Positions 30,415 to 39,345 of a stretch of 64,000 bases of DNA are shown piece by piece. Origin of the DNA: Ramlibacter aurantiacus (GTDB lineage: Bacteria > Pseudomonadota > Gammaproteobacteria > Burkholderiales > Burkholderiaceae_C); assembly GCF_016722895.1 (NCBI RefSeq), contig NZ_JAEQNA010000004.1:337639-401638 (forward strand), given 5' to 3'. Numbering within the stretch: the first letter of the stretch is position 1; the number at the start of each line of letters is the position of its first letter. A program made the position numbers and the translations under genes. The notes beneath the pieces are model-generated. The model had not been told where the DNA came from, did not search any database, and worked only from the letters and a program-made list of their open reading frames with translations.

Positions 30415-31368
30415 ATGAACATCCTCTTCGTTGCCGATCCGCTCGAATCCTTCAAGATCTACAAGGACACCACCTTCTCCATGATGCGGGAGGCACAGCG
30501 CCGCGGCCACGCGGTGTTCGCCTGCGAGCCGCGCTTCCTGAGCTGGCGCTCCGGTGGTGAGGTCCATGCCCGGGTGCGCGAGCTGCAGCTGACGGGGCAG
30601 GTCGAGCCCTGGTTCATCCAGAACGACGTCGCGTCGCGGCCACTGCGCGAGTTCGACGCGGTGCTGATGCGCAAGGACCCGCCCTTCGACAGCGAGTACT
30701 TCTATGCGACGCACCTGCTGGAGCAGGCCGAGCGAGAGGGCGCGCGCGTGTTCAACAAGCCGGCCGCGCTGCGCGACCACCCTGAAAAACTGGCGGTGAT
30801 GGAGTTTCCCCAGTTCGTCAGCCCGACCCTGGTCACCCGCGACGAGCAGGAGGTGCGGCGCTTCCACGAGGCGCACGGCGACATCATCCTCAAGCCACTC
30901 GATGGCATGGGCGGCATGGGCATCTTCCGGGTGCGCGCCGACGGGCTCAACCTCGGCTCCATCACCGAGACGCTCAACGGCGGTGGCACCACCACGATGA
31001 TGGTGCAGCGCTTCGTGCCCGAGATCGTCCAGGGCGACAAGCGGGTGCTGGTGATCGGCGGCAAGCCGGTTCCTTTCAGCCTCGCGCGCATTCCGCAGGG
31101 CAGCGAGGTGCGCGGCAACCTGGCGGCCGGCGGCAAGGGCGTGGCGCAGCCACTCACCGCGCGCGACCGCGAGATCGCGCAAACCCTGGGCCCGGTGCTG
31201 GCGGCGCGAGGCCTGCTGCTGGTGGGGCTCGACGTGATCGGCGACTGTCTCACCGAGATCAACGTCACCAGCCCGACCTGCTTCCAGGAGATCACCGAGC
31301 AGACCGGCTTCGATGTGCCGGCGATGTTCATCGACGCCCTCGAAGCGGCGGTGTTCACTGCCCCATGA
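30415..31368 (+). CDS. gshB: Glutathione synthetase
   Basis: A 317-residue ATP-grasp enzyme that joins gamma-glutamylcysteine and glycine. It begins MNILFVADPLESFKIYKDTT, the standard opening. The glycine-rich ATP loop KPLDGMGGMGIFRV is at about residues 160-173 and the metal site DVIGDCLTEINVTSPT near residue 275. It starts 14 bases after the kup stop. Its 3' end overlaps by 14 bases with the convergent fusion gene. Confidence 0.96.
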   Translation: MNILFVADPLESFKIYKDTTFSMMREAQRRGHAVFACEPRFLSWRSGGEVHARVRELQLTGQVEPWFIQNDVASRPLREFDAVLMRKDPPFDSEYFYATHLLEQAEREGARVFNKPAALRDHPEKLAVMEFPQFVSPTLVTRDEQEVRRFHEAHGDIILKPLDGMGGMGIFRVRADGLNLGSITETLNGGGTTTMMVQRFVPEIVQGDKRVLVIGGKPVPFSLARIPQGSEVRGNLAAGGKGVAQPLTARDREIAQTLGPVLAARGLLLVGLDVIGDCLTEINVTSPTCFQEITEQTGFDVPAMFIDALEAAVFTAP

Positions 31369-33685
31369 GCTCGCCTGGGTGCTGCGCCGGCACCGGGCTC
31401 TGATCCGCGCGCGCCTGCAGCAATTCCCGGACGAACAGTGGCAGTACCAGCGCCTGGGTGAATCCGGCGGCAAAGGTGCCGCCTGTGAGGATTTGCTGGT
31501 GAGCCGCCTGCTCGATTCGTGACAGCCCGTCTTCGGACCCGGGGCGTACGCACTCGGTCACCTGCAACAGGCCCTGGCGTTCCGCATGGAAGAAGGAGGC
31601 CGGGAAGTGCTGCCGTGCGGCGGCCAACACCAAGGCCTTCACCGCTTGCGCCCGTGCGGCGCCCAGGTGCGGCGGCACCTGCCCGGCGGAGACGAGCAGG
31701 TCGGTGCCGTCACGCCGCACGTTCATCACGCCGATCGGCAGCGGGTGATGCACCTTGACGCCGGCGCCGGCCTGGCCTTCGCCGTCTTGTGCCGGCAGTC
31801 GGAAGAACCAGCCCGTGACCGGCACGATGCCTGGCTGGTCGGCGCCAGTGGCGATGATCACGGGCTCGCCGCGGGCCGAACGGGCTTCGAGTTCAGCGCG
31901 GCCGACCCGGCCCTCGACAAACCCGACGCCCGCTTGCGCCAGGGCGCTTTTCAGCTCCCGCAGCAAGTCGAGGACGGGCACGGAAAGTCCCGGGCATCGA
32001 ACAGCGGGTCCGATGGCTTTCACGGCCGACCCCAGCGTCCCCGCAGGAATCGCCTCCACCCGACCCGGTGCAAACCCCCGGATCCATGCCCGCTGGTGGA
32101 TAGCGGTCTGAGCGGACAAAGCCGCGGTGGCGTCCGTGTCCGTTGCCGGGGTCGTGCGAATCAGGCCTTCGTCGAACAGGCCGCCGAACCTGGGGTTGTC
32201 CTGCACGAAGCGACGAAGCAGAGCGTAGCCGGCCGCATTGGTCGAGGTCACCAGCGCCTGGTTGATCTCTTGCAGGCGAGGATTGCGCAGGGGCTGGGCC
32301 GAGGTTTCGGTCAGGCTGACGTGGCGAATGTTCGCCCGGTGGCTGGCGCCATCCGATTGGCCGGTGACCTGCACCGCATAGCCTTGCAGGCGCAGCACGA
32401 GAGCGGTGTACAGGCCGTTGATGCCGCTTCCAATCACATGGGCCACCGGCGCCTGAGCACCGGGTGGCCCTGGCGGAATGCGCAGCGAAAACGCCGGATC
32501 CGTCAGCAGCCGGGACACGTGCTGGTCCAATGCCTCACGTGCGAGGGAGTGGACCACGCCTGTGTCGAGCTCGGCCGCGCAGGCTGCGGACGTGGCGGCT
32601 TCTGAGGTCAGCGTCAGGCGGGCACCCCATATCGGCGGCGGACTGCCGAGCGCGTTCAGGCGAGCCCGGAAGGCATCAAGCACATGGGGGCCGTAATCCA
32701 GCACCAGGCTCACGCACGCTCGGCCGGCGAGCGCGGTCAGCGCCGCGTCGCTGAACACGTCGGGCTTGGAGACGCAGACGATCCTCGCGCCCCGCGCCAG
32801 GTCCGCCATGTGGGTGGCGCTCACGAGCGCGCGGGAGTCCTCGCGCAGGGACAGGCAGACGGCGATCGCACGTGCACCCTGGAGCGTTCTGTCGAGCTCG
32901 TGCACCACGCGGACGCTTCCGGGAAGGCCGAGCGATGCCCCCGTGATGCCAGGTCGCGTGAACATCGTGATCCGGGGTGGCTGGGATCCTGCGGCGAGCT
33001 GCCGCGCCAGGGCTTGGCCCACGTGCCCGCCTCCCAGGATCCGGATGTCGGCAGGCACGTTCCCATCAGGATCCGCCAGCTTTGTTGCGATGAAGCCGGC
33101 GACATGCGAGGCGTTCAGGCCGGGCAGCCGAAGCAGCGCAATGCCAAGGCGTGTGCAAGCCTGCGCGTCGATGCGATCCGTGCTGGTCCCACGCCGCAGA
33201 AGAACCAGCTCAGCGCCTGGACACGCAGCGCGCCACGCGCCCAGCACGTCGGCTCCGACGGCTAGGTCGCCGAGCACCACTGCGGTCGGCCGGGTGCGCT
33301 GGAGTTCGCGGATCAGGTGGGACGTGCCGCTGCGAGGGTCGCAGAACAAGGTCCCGGCCGGTGCGCCCTCACGTGCGGCCTGACCCGAGGGCGCCACCCA
33401 CAGGATGCGGCCGAAGGGCTGAAGAAATGCGCGCGCGATCGGGGCGATCCGTGGCGCTGCAGTGTCAGCGACGCTCAGGGCCGTCCGCTCCCGAACCGGG
33501 ACGCTCCGGCTGCCATTCACAGGGGCGGCCGACGCGCCCGGCCGACCCAGCGCCGAAAGCGGCATTTTCCGGTCTGTCGATCTGCTTGGGCGGTTGCCCG
33601 GACCGGGCGGTGCGAAGGCGGCTGTGGACGGGCTCAAGGCGAGCTGCGTGCGCTGGAATGCCGCGCGCCAGGTGGATGAGCGCAT
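31355..33685 (-). CDS. Fusion: NAD-binding D-2-hydroxyacid dehydrogenase-like domain plus DAO-type FAD oxidoreductase
   Basis: A 776-residue two-domain protein; residue numbers here count from ATG 33685. At about 90-390 lies a D-isomer 2-hydroxyacid dehydrogenase-like part with the NAD motif GGGHVG (about 218-223). The expected catalytic Arg, Glu and His are not recognisable: the loop that usually reads ARG reads SKPDVFSDAAL, and the His region reads LTLTSEAAT. From about 410 to the end is a D-amino-acid-oxidase-like FAD domain with GSGINGLYTALVL (about 419-431) and a late VIIATGADQPG segment. The first 85 residues are Ser/Pro/Arg-rich and unrecognised. Starts at GTG 33766, ATG 33721 and ATG 33685 are possible; the last has GGAG upstream. 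It lies downstream of the glutamine amidotransferase on the same strand. The reaction is unknown. Confidence 0.8.
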   Translation of the reverse strand: MRSSTWRAAFQRTQLALSPSTAAFAPPGPGNRPSRSTDRKMPLSALGRPGASAAPVNGSRSVPVRERTALSVADTAAPRIAPIARAFLQPFGRILWVAPSGQAAREGAPAGTLFCDPRSGTSHLIRELQRTRPTAVVLGDLAVGADVLGAWRAACPGAELVLLRRGTSTDRIDAQACTRLGIALLRLPGLNASHVAGFIATKLADPDGNVPADIRILGGGHVGQALARQLAAGSQPPRITMFTRPGITGASLGLPGSVRVVHELDRTLQGARAIAVCLSLREDSRALVSATHMADLARGARIVCVSKPDVFSDAALTALAGRACVSLVLDYGPHVLDAFRARLNALGSPPPIWGARLTLTSEAATSAACAAELDTGVVHSLAREALDQHVSRLLTDPAFSLRIPPGPPGAQAPVAHVIGSGINGLYTALVLRLQGYAVQVTGQSDGASHRANIRHVSLTETSAQPLRNPRLQEINQALVTSTNAAGYALLRRFVQDNPRFGGLFDEGLIRTTPATDTDATAALSAQTAIHQRAWIRGFAPGRVEAIPAGTLGSAVKAIGPAVRCPGLSVPVLDLLRELKSALAQAGVGFVEGRVGRAELEARSARGEPVIIATGADQPGIVPVTGWFFRLPAQDGEGQAGAGVKVHHPLPIGVMNVRRDGTDLLVSAGQVPPHLGAARAQAVKALVLAAARQHFPASFFHAERQGLLQVTECVRPGSEDGLSRIEQAAHQQILTGGTFAAGFTQALVLPLFVRELLQARADQSPVPAQHPGELMGQ

Positions 33686-33777
33686 GGGGTCAGGCTCCGC
33701 AAAAGGCGGCGATCGTCGCATGCCCTGGCTTGCCGTTCGCCAACGCCGCTGCAGGAGGCGCCGCACGCGCCTTGCAC

Positions 33778-34542
33778 TCAGGCGGCGGCCGCGCCGTTCA
33801 CGAACATCCGCAGCTCGCCCGGCTTGAACGGCACCCAGTTCTCGTTGGTGGTCAGCGGCGCCGTGACCACCAACGCCACCTTGTCCTCAGGCGTGGTGTG
33901 GTGCGCGAAATTCACCGACAGGTCTTCATCGGCCAGCTGCGCGTGGGCGAATGGGTGCTCGCGCTCCAGGTAGAACAGGTGGGTCGAACAGTGTGCCCAC
34001 AGCGCCACGCCGTTGGACAACAGGAAGTTGAACGTCCCGTGGCGCGCAATCCTCGGCGCGAGCTCGCGCAGCGTGAGGGTCAGCTCGGATGCGCTGGGCA
34101 CGCCGGCATGCGACTTCCAGATCTCCTGCATCAACCAGCAGAAGGCGCGCTCGCTGTCGGTGTTGCCGACCGCCTGGAACTGGGCGTGCAGCCGGGGGTT
34201 GAAGTCCTTGAGGTCGCCGTTGTGGGCGAACACCCAGTAGCGGCCCCACAGCTCGCGAACGAAGGGATGGCAGTTCTCGAGCGCGACGACGCCTTGGGTG
34301 GCCTTGCGGATGTGCGCGATGACCGTGCGGCTCTTGATCGGGTAGCGGCGGATCAGCTCGGCCACCGGCGAGTTGCACGCCGGCTCGTGGTCCACGAAGT
34401 GACGCACGCCCTTGCCCTCGAAGAAGGCGATGCCCCAGCCGTCGCCGTGGTGGTCGGTGCGGCCGCCCCGCTGGGCGAAGCCGGCGAAACTGAAGGTCAC
34501 GTCCGTCGGCGTGTTGCAGTTCATCCCCAGGAGCTGGCACAT
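33778..34542 (-). CDS. Class II glutamine amidotransferase (YafJ-like)
   Basis: A 254-residue Ntn-type glutamine amidohydrolase domain. After removal of Met, Cys2 would be the nucleophile (MCQLLGMNCN), which fixes the start at 34542; the frame extends upstream but would bury this Cys. RGGRTDHHGDGWGIAF and FAHNGDLKDF (the oxyanion Asn-Gly) are conserved. It is a stand-alone amidotransferase domain, so its ammonia acceptor partner is not known. It lies between the Cys-rich gene and the fusion gene on the minus strand. Confidence 0.9.
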   Translation of the reverse strand: MCQLLGMNCNTPTDVTFSFAGFAQRGGRTDHHGDGWGIAFFEGKGVRHFVDHEPACNSPVAELIRRYPIKSRTVIAHIRKATQGVVALENCHPFVRELWGRYWVFAHNGDLKDFNPRLHAQFQAVGNTDSERAFCWLMQEIWKSHAGVPSASELTLTLRELAPRIARHGTFNFLLSNGVALWAHCSTHLFYLEREHPFAHAQLADEDLSVNFAHHTTPEDKVALVVTAPLTTNENWVPFKPGELRMFVNGAAAA

Positions 34543-34546
34543 GGCG

Positions 34547-34786
34547 TCATTGTGGTGCCTGCGGGTGCTCCGGTGGGGCTTGCACGCAATGCGGGCAGAT
34601 GCAGGCCCGGCGTCGGGCCTGCCCGGGCACGCGTGCCAGCAGGTCGGGGCTGAACCGCTGCGCGGTGCACCAGCAACTAGCCGGCGGGGGCTCACCGCGG
34701 GCCCGGGCGACCTCCACGGCGCAGCCATTGGGTCCGCCACACAACGGGCATGTGTCCGGGCGCACGCTGAGAGGCAGGTCGGGCAT
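34547..34786 (-). CDS. Cysteine-rich CWC-type small protein
   Basis: A 79-residue protein with seven cysteines: CPLCGG near the start, then C of GCAVE, CWC (in PPASCWCTAQRF) and CICPHC near the end. The pattern fits the cysteine-rich CWC family and suggests zinc binding. The function is unknown. It ends 4 bases before the glutamine amidotransferase start, so the two are probably co-transcribed. Confidence 0.78.
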   Translation of the reverse strand: MPDLPLSVRPDTCPLCGGPNGCAVEVARARGEPPPASCWCTAQRFSPDLLARVPGQARRRACICPHCVQAPPEHPQAPQ

Positions 34787-34795
34787 GCGCCCACG

Positions 34796-35680
34796 CTAGC
34801 AGAAGCGAGGGCCCCCGGTCGGCGGCAGGGGTGCCAGGATGCGCACCAGCCGCTCACGCAGCAGCCGCACCAGGATGCGCCGCGTCATGGCGTGCGATTG
34901 GCCGCCTTCGCCGATGAACATGAACTGCCGACCTCGTGCGTCGACCCAGTCGAGGCGGGCCTGGCGCCAGCGCCGACCGCAGTACAGGTCGATGCACACG
35001 CCCGGCTGCAGTTGCGCCAGCAGCTCCGCCGGGCTCGGCTGCGGCGGTTCGGCCGGCGGCGGCGGCAGCGACAGGTCGACCCGGCGCCGCTTGGCACACA
35101 ACTGCAGGGCCGGCAGGTGCAGCACTTCCAGGGCACGGAAGAAGCCCTCGAACTCGCCCGGATGGCGGCCCAGCAGGCTGATGCCGCTGCGAAGCTGCTC
35201 GAGCAGCTTGGGGATCAGCTCGAGCACCTTGCCCGGCCGCCTCAGCGCGGCGTCGCGGCGCACGCTCCAGAGCAGGCGGGTGGCGGTGTCGAGGTAGCCT
35301 CCGGGGTCCTGGATGTCGTCGGGGCAGGACAGCCGCGCCTGCGCGAGCACCAGTGGCCACACTTCGAGCAGGAAGTCCTGCACGGTGCCTGGTGCCTCGC
35401 GCAGGTCAGGCCGCTGGAGCAGCTCCATGGCGATGTGTTCGGCCAGGGCCTGGCGGCGCTGGCCGAATTGCACCATTTCGAGCACCAGCGAATCGGGCGG
35501 GCTGTCCTGCCAGTCGCCCAGCTCTCCGCCCGTGGAGCTCGCGCCGGAGAAAGCCGACCAGCCACCGCTCAGGCGCCAGCGCGAACCCGCCATCCCCGTG
35601 GCGCGGCCGAGCAGTTGACGGATGCCGCTGGCTGACGCCTCGCTTGACGCGGTGTGAAACGGAAGGCTCACCTGGAACAT
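34796..35680 (-). CDS. DUF1631-like protein, short form
   Basis: A 294-residue soluble protein. Its C-terminal part (ELLAQLQPGVCIDLYCGRRW and RGRQFMFIGEGGQSHAMTRR) resembles the C-terminal region of DUF1631 proteins of betaproteobacteria, which are usually 700 or more residues. Here only about 290 residues are encoded, so it is either a short paralogue or a reduced member. A proline-rich linker (PPPPAEPPQPSPAE) splits two parts. No catalytic motif is seen. It ends 10 bases before the CWC gene. Confidence 0.65.
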   Translation of the reverse strand: MFQVSLPFHTASSEASASGIRQLLGRATGMAGSRWRLSGGWSAFSGASSTGGELGDWQDSPPDSLVLEMVQFGQRRQALAEHIAMELLQRPDLREAPGTVQDFLLEVWPLVLAQARLSCPDDIQDPGGYLDTATRLLWSVRRDAALRRPGKVLELIPKLLEQLRSGISLLGRHPGEFEGFFRALEVLHLPALQLCAKRRRVDLSLPPPPAEPPQPSPAELLAQLQPGVCIDLYCGRRWRQARLDWVDARGRQFMFIGEGGQSHAMTRRILVRLLRERLVRILAPLPPTGGPRFC

Positions 35681-35765
35681 GGCCGGGCCAGTGTAAGAAA
35701 GGCCTCATACCCGTGGACCGAGCACCCCCGTGAAAACTGACGTTTACGTCAGCCTGCTCAGCGAC

Positions 35766-37961
35766 TCATTGCGCGGACTTGCAGCGCTGGCGCCACGCGT
35801 GCAGCAGCGGTTCGGTGTATCCCGAGGGCTGCTCAGCACCCTTGAAGACCAGGTCGAGCGCAGCGCGGTAGGCGAAGGAGCGTTCCCAATTGCCGGCCAT
35901 GGGCCGGTAGAACGGGTCGCCGGCGTTTTGCTGGTCCACCACGGCGGCCATTCGGCGGAAGGTCTCGTGCACCTGCTCGGCGATCACCACGCCGTGCTGC
36001 AGCCAGTTGGCGATGTGCTGGCTGGAGATGCGCAGCGTGGCGCGGTCCTCCATCAGGCCCACGTTGTGGATGTCGGGTACCTTCGAGCAGCCCACGCCCT
36101 GGTCGATCCAGCGCACCACGTAACCGAGGATGCCCTGCACGTTGTTGTCCAGCTCCTGCTGGCGTTCGGGGGCCGACCAGGTGGCCTGTTCGACCACCGG
36201 CACCTGCAGCAACCCGGTGAGCAGCGCCTGGCGCTCCGCCTCGGCCGGCGTGCGCTCCAGCTCCTGCTGGACGGCGGCGACGTCCACCTGGTGGTAGTGC
36301 AGCGCGTGCAGCGTGGCCGCGGTGGGCGAGGGCACCCAGGCGGTATTGGCGCCGGCGCGCGGATGCGCCACCTTCTGTTCCAGCATCGCAGCCATCAGGT
36401 CGGGCATGGCCCACATGCCCTTGCCGATCTGCGCGCGCCCGCGCAGGCCGCAGGACAGGCCCACCAGCACGTTGTTGCGCTCGTAGGCCTGGATCCAGGC
36501 GCTCGATTTCATGTCGCCTTTGCGCAGCATGGGGCCGGCGCGCATGGCGGTGTGGATCTCGTCGCCGGTGCGGTCCAGGAAGCCGGTGTTGATGAACGCC
36601 ACCCGGGCGGCGGCCTCGGCGATGCAGGCCTGCAGGTTGATGCTGGTGCGACGCTCTTCGTCCATGATGCCCAGCTTCACGGTGTACTCGGGCAGGCCCA
36701 GCAGCTGCTCGACCCGCGCGAACAATTCGCTGGCGAACGCCACCTCGGCGGGTCCGTGCATCTTGGGCTTGACGATGTAGACCGAGCCTGTACGCGAGTT
36801 GCGAATCCCCTGGCTGCCCCGGCCCTGGAGGTCGTGCAGCGCGATGGCGGTGGTGACGACCGCATCCATGATGCCTTCCGGAATCTCCCGATCTCCGTCC
36901 CAGAGGATGGCCGGGTTGGTCATCAGGTGCCCCACGTTGCGCAGGAACAGCAGCGAGCGGCCGTGCAGGCGAAGCTCGCCCCGGCCGTCGGGCGTGAGGT
37001 AGGCGCGGTCGGGGTTCAGGCCGCGGGTGAAGCGGCGATCACCCTTGACCACCTCCTCGGTGAGAGAGCCATCGAGGATGCCCAGCCAGTTGCGATACGC
37101 CAGCAGCTTGTCCGAGGCGTCCACGGCGGCCACCGAGTCTTCCAGGTCGAGGATGGTGGACAGCGCCGCCTCCAGCACCAGGTCGCTCATGCCGGCCGGG
37201 TCGCTGGCGCCGATGGCCTGGCTGCGGTCGATGCGGATGTCCAGGTGCAGCCCGTGGTGCCGCAGCAGCACGCCGGAAGGCGCCGACGGGTCGCCCTGGT
37301 AGCCCACGAAGGCGGCTTCGTCGCGCAGGCCGGTGCGGGAGCCGTCGGCGAGCGACACCAGCAGCCGGCCGCCTTCGATGCGGTAAGCGGTGGAGTCGCG
37401 GTGCGACCCGCTGGCCAGCGGCGCCGCCTGGTCCAGCACCTGCCGGGCATAGGCGATCACTCGGGCGCCGCGCACCTCGTTGTAGCCGGGGCCACGCTCG
37501 GCGCCGCCGGCTTCGGGGATGGCGTCGGTGCCGTACAGCGCGTCATAGAGCGAGCCCCAGCGCGCATTGGCGGCGTTGAGCGCATAGCGGGCGTTCAGGA
37601 TGGGAACGACCAGCTGCGGGCCGGCCTGCAGGGCGAGTTCGGCATCGACGTTGGCGGTCGTGGCCCGCACCCCCGACGGTTGCGGCACCAGATAGCCGAT
37701 GTCCTCCAGGAAGGCGGTGTAGGCCGGCAAGTCCCGGATGGGGCCGGGGTGGGCCTCGTGCCAGCGATCCAGTTCGCCCTGCAGTCGGTCGCGCTCGGCC
37801 AGCAGGGCGGCGTTGCGCGGCGCGAGGTCCCGCACGATGGCGTCGAACCCCTTCCAGAACTGCGTGGGCTGCACGCCGGTGCCGGGCAACACCTGCTCGT
37901 CGATGAAGCGGGCCAGCGCGGTGTCGACTTGCAGGCCATGGATGGAAGTGCGTGGGGTCAT
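35766..37961 (-). CDS. glcB: Malate synthase G
   Basis: A 731-residue monomeric malate synthase that condenses glyoxylate with acetyl-CoA in the glyoxylate or glycolate pathway. Length and segments such as [36 protein letters not shown] and [19 protein letters not shown] identify the G isoform. ATG 37961 has GGAGGA upstream; an open frame continues to 38018 but has no such site. Isocitrate lyase is not in this window. The LysR gene is divergent from it with about 110 bases between. Confidence 0.96.
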   Translation of the reverse strand: MTPRTSIHGLQVDTALARFIDEQVLPGTGVQPTQFWKGFDAIVRDLAPRNAALLAERDRLQGELDRWHEAHPGPIRDLPAYTAFLEDIGYLVPQPSGVRATTANVDAELALQAGPQLVVPILNARYALNAANARWGSLYDALYGTDAIPEAGGAERGPGYNEVRGARVIAYARQVLDQAAPLASGSHRDSTAYRIEGGRLLVSLADGSRTGLRDEAAFVGYQGDPSAPSGVLLRHHGLHLDIRIDRSQAIGASDPAGMSDLVLEAALSTILDLEDSVAAVDASDKLLAYRNWLGILDGSLTEEVVKGDRRFTRGLNPDRAYLTPDGRGELRLHGRSLLFLRNVGHLMTNPAILWDGDREIPEGIMDAVVTTAIALHDLQGRGSQGIRNSRTGSVYIVKPKMHGPAEVAFASELFARVEQLLGLPEYTVKLGIMDEERRTSINLQACIAEAAARVAFINTGFLDRTGDEIHTAMRAGPMLRKGDMKSSAWIQAYERNNVLVGLSCGLRGRAQIGKGMWAMPDLMAAMLEQKVAHPRAGANTAWVPSPTAATLHALHYHQVDVAAVQQELERTPAEAERQALLTGLLQVPVVEQATWSAPERQQELDNNVQGILGYVVRWIDQGVGCSKVPDIHNVGLMEDRATLRISSQHIANWLQHGVVIAEQVHETFRRMAAVVDQQNAGDPFYRPMAGNWERSFAYRAALDLVFKGAEQPSGYTEPLLHAWRQRCKSAQ

Positions 37962-38011
37962 CGGGGGTCCTCCGGTTTTTCGTGCAGCTGCGACTTTATT
38001 TGATACCGCAG

Positions 38012-38048
38012 CATTCATGAAGCAGGCGCGAAGTCACTACATTCATGA
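38012..38048. promoter_or_regulatory. Direct repeat in the glcB-lysR intergenic region
   Basis: CATTCATGA occurs at 38012-38020 and again at 38040-38048, 28 bases apart. The core TTCATGAA at the first copy is its own reverse complement. The second copy sits where the -35 region of the LysR gene would be. This is a plausible operator for the LysR protein, both for itself and for glcB. Confidence 0.45.
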
Positions 38049-38072
38049 CCTGGATGGATGTAATCTGCGCCG

Positions 38073-38990
38073 GTGGACAAGCTCAAGCAATTGGAGACCT
38101 TTGTCTCGGTGGCCCAGCGCGGCAGCCTGACCGCGGCGGCGCGTGTCGAGGGCGTGGCCCCCGCCGTGATCGGACGCCGGCTCGATGCGCTGGAGGAGCG
38201 GCTGGGCGTGAAGCTGATGGTGCGCACCACGCGGCGCCTGTCGCTGACGCACGAGGGCAGCGCCTTCCTGGAGGACTGCCAGCGCGTGCTCGGTGAACTG
38301 GCCAGTGCCGAGGCCAGCGTGAGCGCCGGCGGCGTCAAGGCCAGCGGCCACCTCCGGGTGACCGCGCCGGCCGGCTTTGGCCGTCACCATGTGGCCCCCC
38401 TGGTGCCGCTGTTTCGCGAGCAGCATCCGGAGGTGACCGTCTCGCTCAACCTGGGCGACCGCGTGGTCGATCTCGCGGCCGAGGGCTACGACTGCGCCGT
38501 GCGGGTGGGTGACTTTCCCGATTCGTCCCTGGTGAGCGTGCGCCTGGCCGACAACCGGCGACTGTGCGTGGCCGCGCCGGCCTACCTCAAGCGGCACGGC
38601 ACGCCGCAGGCGCCGGCCGACCTGGCGCGCTTCGCGTGCCTCGTGCTGTCCAGCGATGCCTCGCAGACGCGGGGCTGGGCCTTCCGCCAGGGTGCCGAGG
38701 TGGTCTACCTGCGGCCCAACGGGCCACTCGACTGCTCCGACGGCCAGGTGCTGCACGCCTGGTGCGTGCAGGGCCACGGCATCGCCTGGCGCAGCACCTG
38801 GGAGGTCCAGGCCGACATCGCAGAAGGGCGGCTGGTCGAGGTGCTGGCCGCTTTCGCCGCCCCGCCTAACGGCATCTATGCCGTGCTGCCGCAGCGCCGG
38901 CACCTGCCGCTGCGGGTGCGGTTGTGGGTCGACTTCCTGCGGCTGCACTACGGCCGCTCCGCCGTGTTCAGGCAGGCTGCCGCGTCTTGA
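38073..38990 (+). CDS. LysR-family transcriptional regulator
   Basis: A 305-residue regulator. The helix-turn-helix lies in residues 1-60 (LKQLETFVSVAQRGSLTAAA, then RRLDALEERLGVKL), followed by the substrate-binding domain (RVTAPAGFGRHHVAPLVP). The start is GTG at 38073; a -10-like TAATCT at 38061-38066 leaves just 6 bases before it. It is divergent from malate synthase G and probably controls it in response to a glyoxylate-related signal; this is inference from position. The 3' end overlaps the psiF-like gene by 23 bases. Confidence 0.92.
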   Translation: MDKLKQLETFVSVAQRGSLTAAARVEGVAPAVIGRRLDALEERLGVKLMVRTTRRLSLTHEGSAFLEDCQRVLGELASAEASVSAGGVKASGHLRVTAPAGFGRHHVAPLVPLFREQHPEVTVSLNLGDRVVDLAAEGYDCAVRVGDFPDSSLVSVRLADNRRLCVAAPAYLKRHGTPQAPADLARFACLVLSSDASQTRGWAFRQGAEVVYLRPNGPLDCSDGQVLHAWCVQGHGIAWRSTWEVQADIAEGRLVEVLAAFAAPPNGIYAVLPQRRHLPLRVRLWVDFLRLHYGRSAVFRQAAAS

Positions 38991-39258
38991 GGCAGTCGGA
39001 CATGAAAGCCTTGCGGGCGTCCCCCTTCATGTCCTTTGCCTGGGCGTTGCACGCCTTCATGCGGTCCTGCTGGGACACGGGCTGCTTCTTCAGGCAGGCC
39101 GACATGAACGCCTTGCGCTCGTCGCCCTTGCGGGCGCCGGCCTCCTGGTTGCACTGGGCCATGCGGGTCTGCTGCGGATTGGGCTTGGCCTCCTGGGCCT
39201 GGGCCGCGGCGGCGGCCAGGGTGAGGGCGGCGATCAGGAGGCGTGGGTACTGCTTCAC
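38968..39258 (-). CDS. PsiF-repeat protein
   Basis: A 96-residue secreted protein. A signal peptide covers about residues 1-22 (LLIAALTLAAAAAQAQ). Two copies of the PsiF repeat follow: QQTRMAQCNQEAGARKGDER with KAFMSACLKK, and QQDRMKACNAQAKDMKGDAR with KAFMSDCLK. Each repeat has two cysteines, so two disulfides are likely in the periplasm. PsiF of E. coli is induced by phosphate starvation; the role is unknown. It converges on the LysR gene. Confidence 0.88.
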   Translation of the reverse strand: MKQYPRLLIAALTLAAAAAQAQEAKPNPQQTRMAQCNQEAGARKGDERKAFMSACLKKQPVSQQDRMKACNAQAKDMKGDARKAFMSDCLKTRQPA

Positions 39259-39333
39259 GAGGGGTCCTTCGACGACATCCCGGGGCGGGATGCCGGCTCA
39301 ACGCGGCAACCGGGGCGCGCGATGACCGGCCCG

Positions 39334-39339
39334 TAAAAT
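39334..39339 (+). promoter_or_regulatory. -10 box of argS
   Basis: TAAAAT, with exactly 6 bases before the argS ATG. A start site at the usual distance would fall on the A of the start codon. Confidence 0.55.
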
Positions 39340-39345
39340 CCCGCG

